Assembly (NCBI GenBank): GCA_964463485.1
Contig: CAYXDO010000224.1
Span: 1-14,651, forward strand
DNA length: 14,651 bases
Source: CAYXDO01 sp964463485
GTDB lineage: Bacteria; Myxococcota; Kuafuiibacteriia; Kuafuiibacteriales; Kuafuiibacteriaceae
Direction: 5' to 3'
The notes beneath the pieces are model-generated. The model did no database searches, was not told the DNA's origin, and saw nothing but the letters and a program-made list of their open reading frames with translations. This document shows, in pieces, positions 14,589-14,651 of this stretch (positions are counted from its first letter, which is position 1; each line of letters begins with the position of its first letter). Position numbers and translations under genes: made by a program.

Positions 14589-14651
14589 TCTGAGGCTACA
14601 TAACCCGGCCTAGCCGGTACCATAGAAGATCGACAAGGCGGGGCTGGCGTT

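Larger units (their letters stand above)
14482..14651. other. Non-coding region after the gene cluster, to the window edge
   Basis: No gene was recognised in the last 170 bp. It holds a stem-loop close to the last stop codon, a 7-bp tandem repeat, and a small hairpin CCGGC-CTA-GCCGG at 14605-14617. Lower GC locally, and this density of small palindromes, fit the end of a transcription unit. Confidence 0.6.

Overview
The window is GC-rich DNA, dense in coding sequence, with nine protein genes all on the + strand. It looks like a myxobacterium-type organism (Myxococcota, or a related group once called Deltaproteobacteria). The grounds are strong codon bias, many multiheme c-type cytochromes, large lipoprotein beta-propeller cytochromes, SUMF1/FGE-fold lipoproteins, and GCCCGT hexanucleotide arrays in the non-coding DNA. 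This taxonomic guess is inference, not proof. No tRNA, rRNA, CRISPR array, transposase or integrase was seen.

Layout. Positions 1-244 are non-coding and hold two GCCCGT arrays with matching borders, an 11-bp inverted repeat around the second array, and two short palindromes before the first gene. Positions 245-1659 hold a polytopic membrane protein with histidines in its membrane helices, translationally coupled to an 84-residue membrane-anchored cysteine-rich protein. After a gap of about 120 bp, seven overlapping or abutting genes follow (1780-14481): a 1220-residue HzsA-like multiheme lipoprotein; a 1026-residue beta-propeller/MauG-like multiheme protein; an SUMF1/FGE-fold lipoprotein; a degenerate ApbE-like domain fused to a second FGE-fold domain; a membrane-anchored pentaheme cytochrome c; an RnfD/NqrB-like membrane domain fused to a NuoF-like NADH dehydrogenase domain; and a HoxU/NuoG-N-like iron-sulfur protein. 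The last 170 bp are non-coding, with a stem-loop and a 7-bp tandem repeat.

How the genes may work together (inference). The last two genes look like a diaphorase module: NADH, a flavin, then Fe-S clusters in the cytoplasm. It is covalently joined to an Rnf/Nqr-type membrane flavoprotein that carries a flavinylation-like motif (D-x-x-S-S-A-S). The pentaheme cytochrome could take electrons from, or give them to, that membrane subunit on the periplasmic side. The two large cytochromes would sit further out in the periplasm or at the outer membrane. Together the window encodes 12 c-type heme motifs (10 CXXCH, 2 CX4CH). This resembles an Rnf-multiheme electron conduit, but RnfA, RnfB, RnfE, RnfG and NuoE homologues are absent, and the only ApbE-like domain has lost its metal-binding residues. 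I do not recognise the whole locus as a described system. The direction of electron flow and the extracytoplasmic substrate cannot be read from the sequence.
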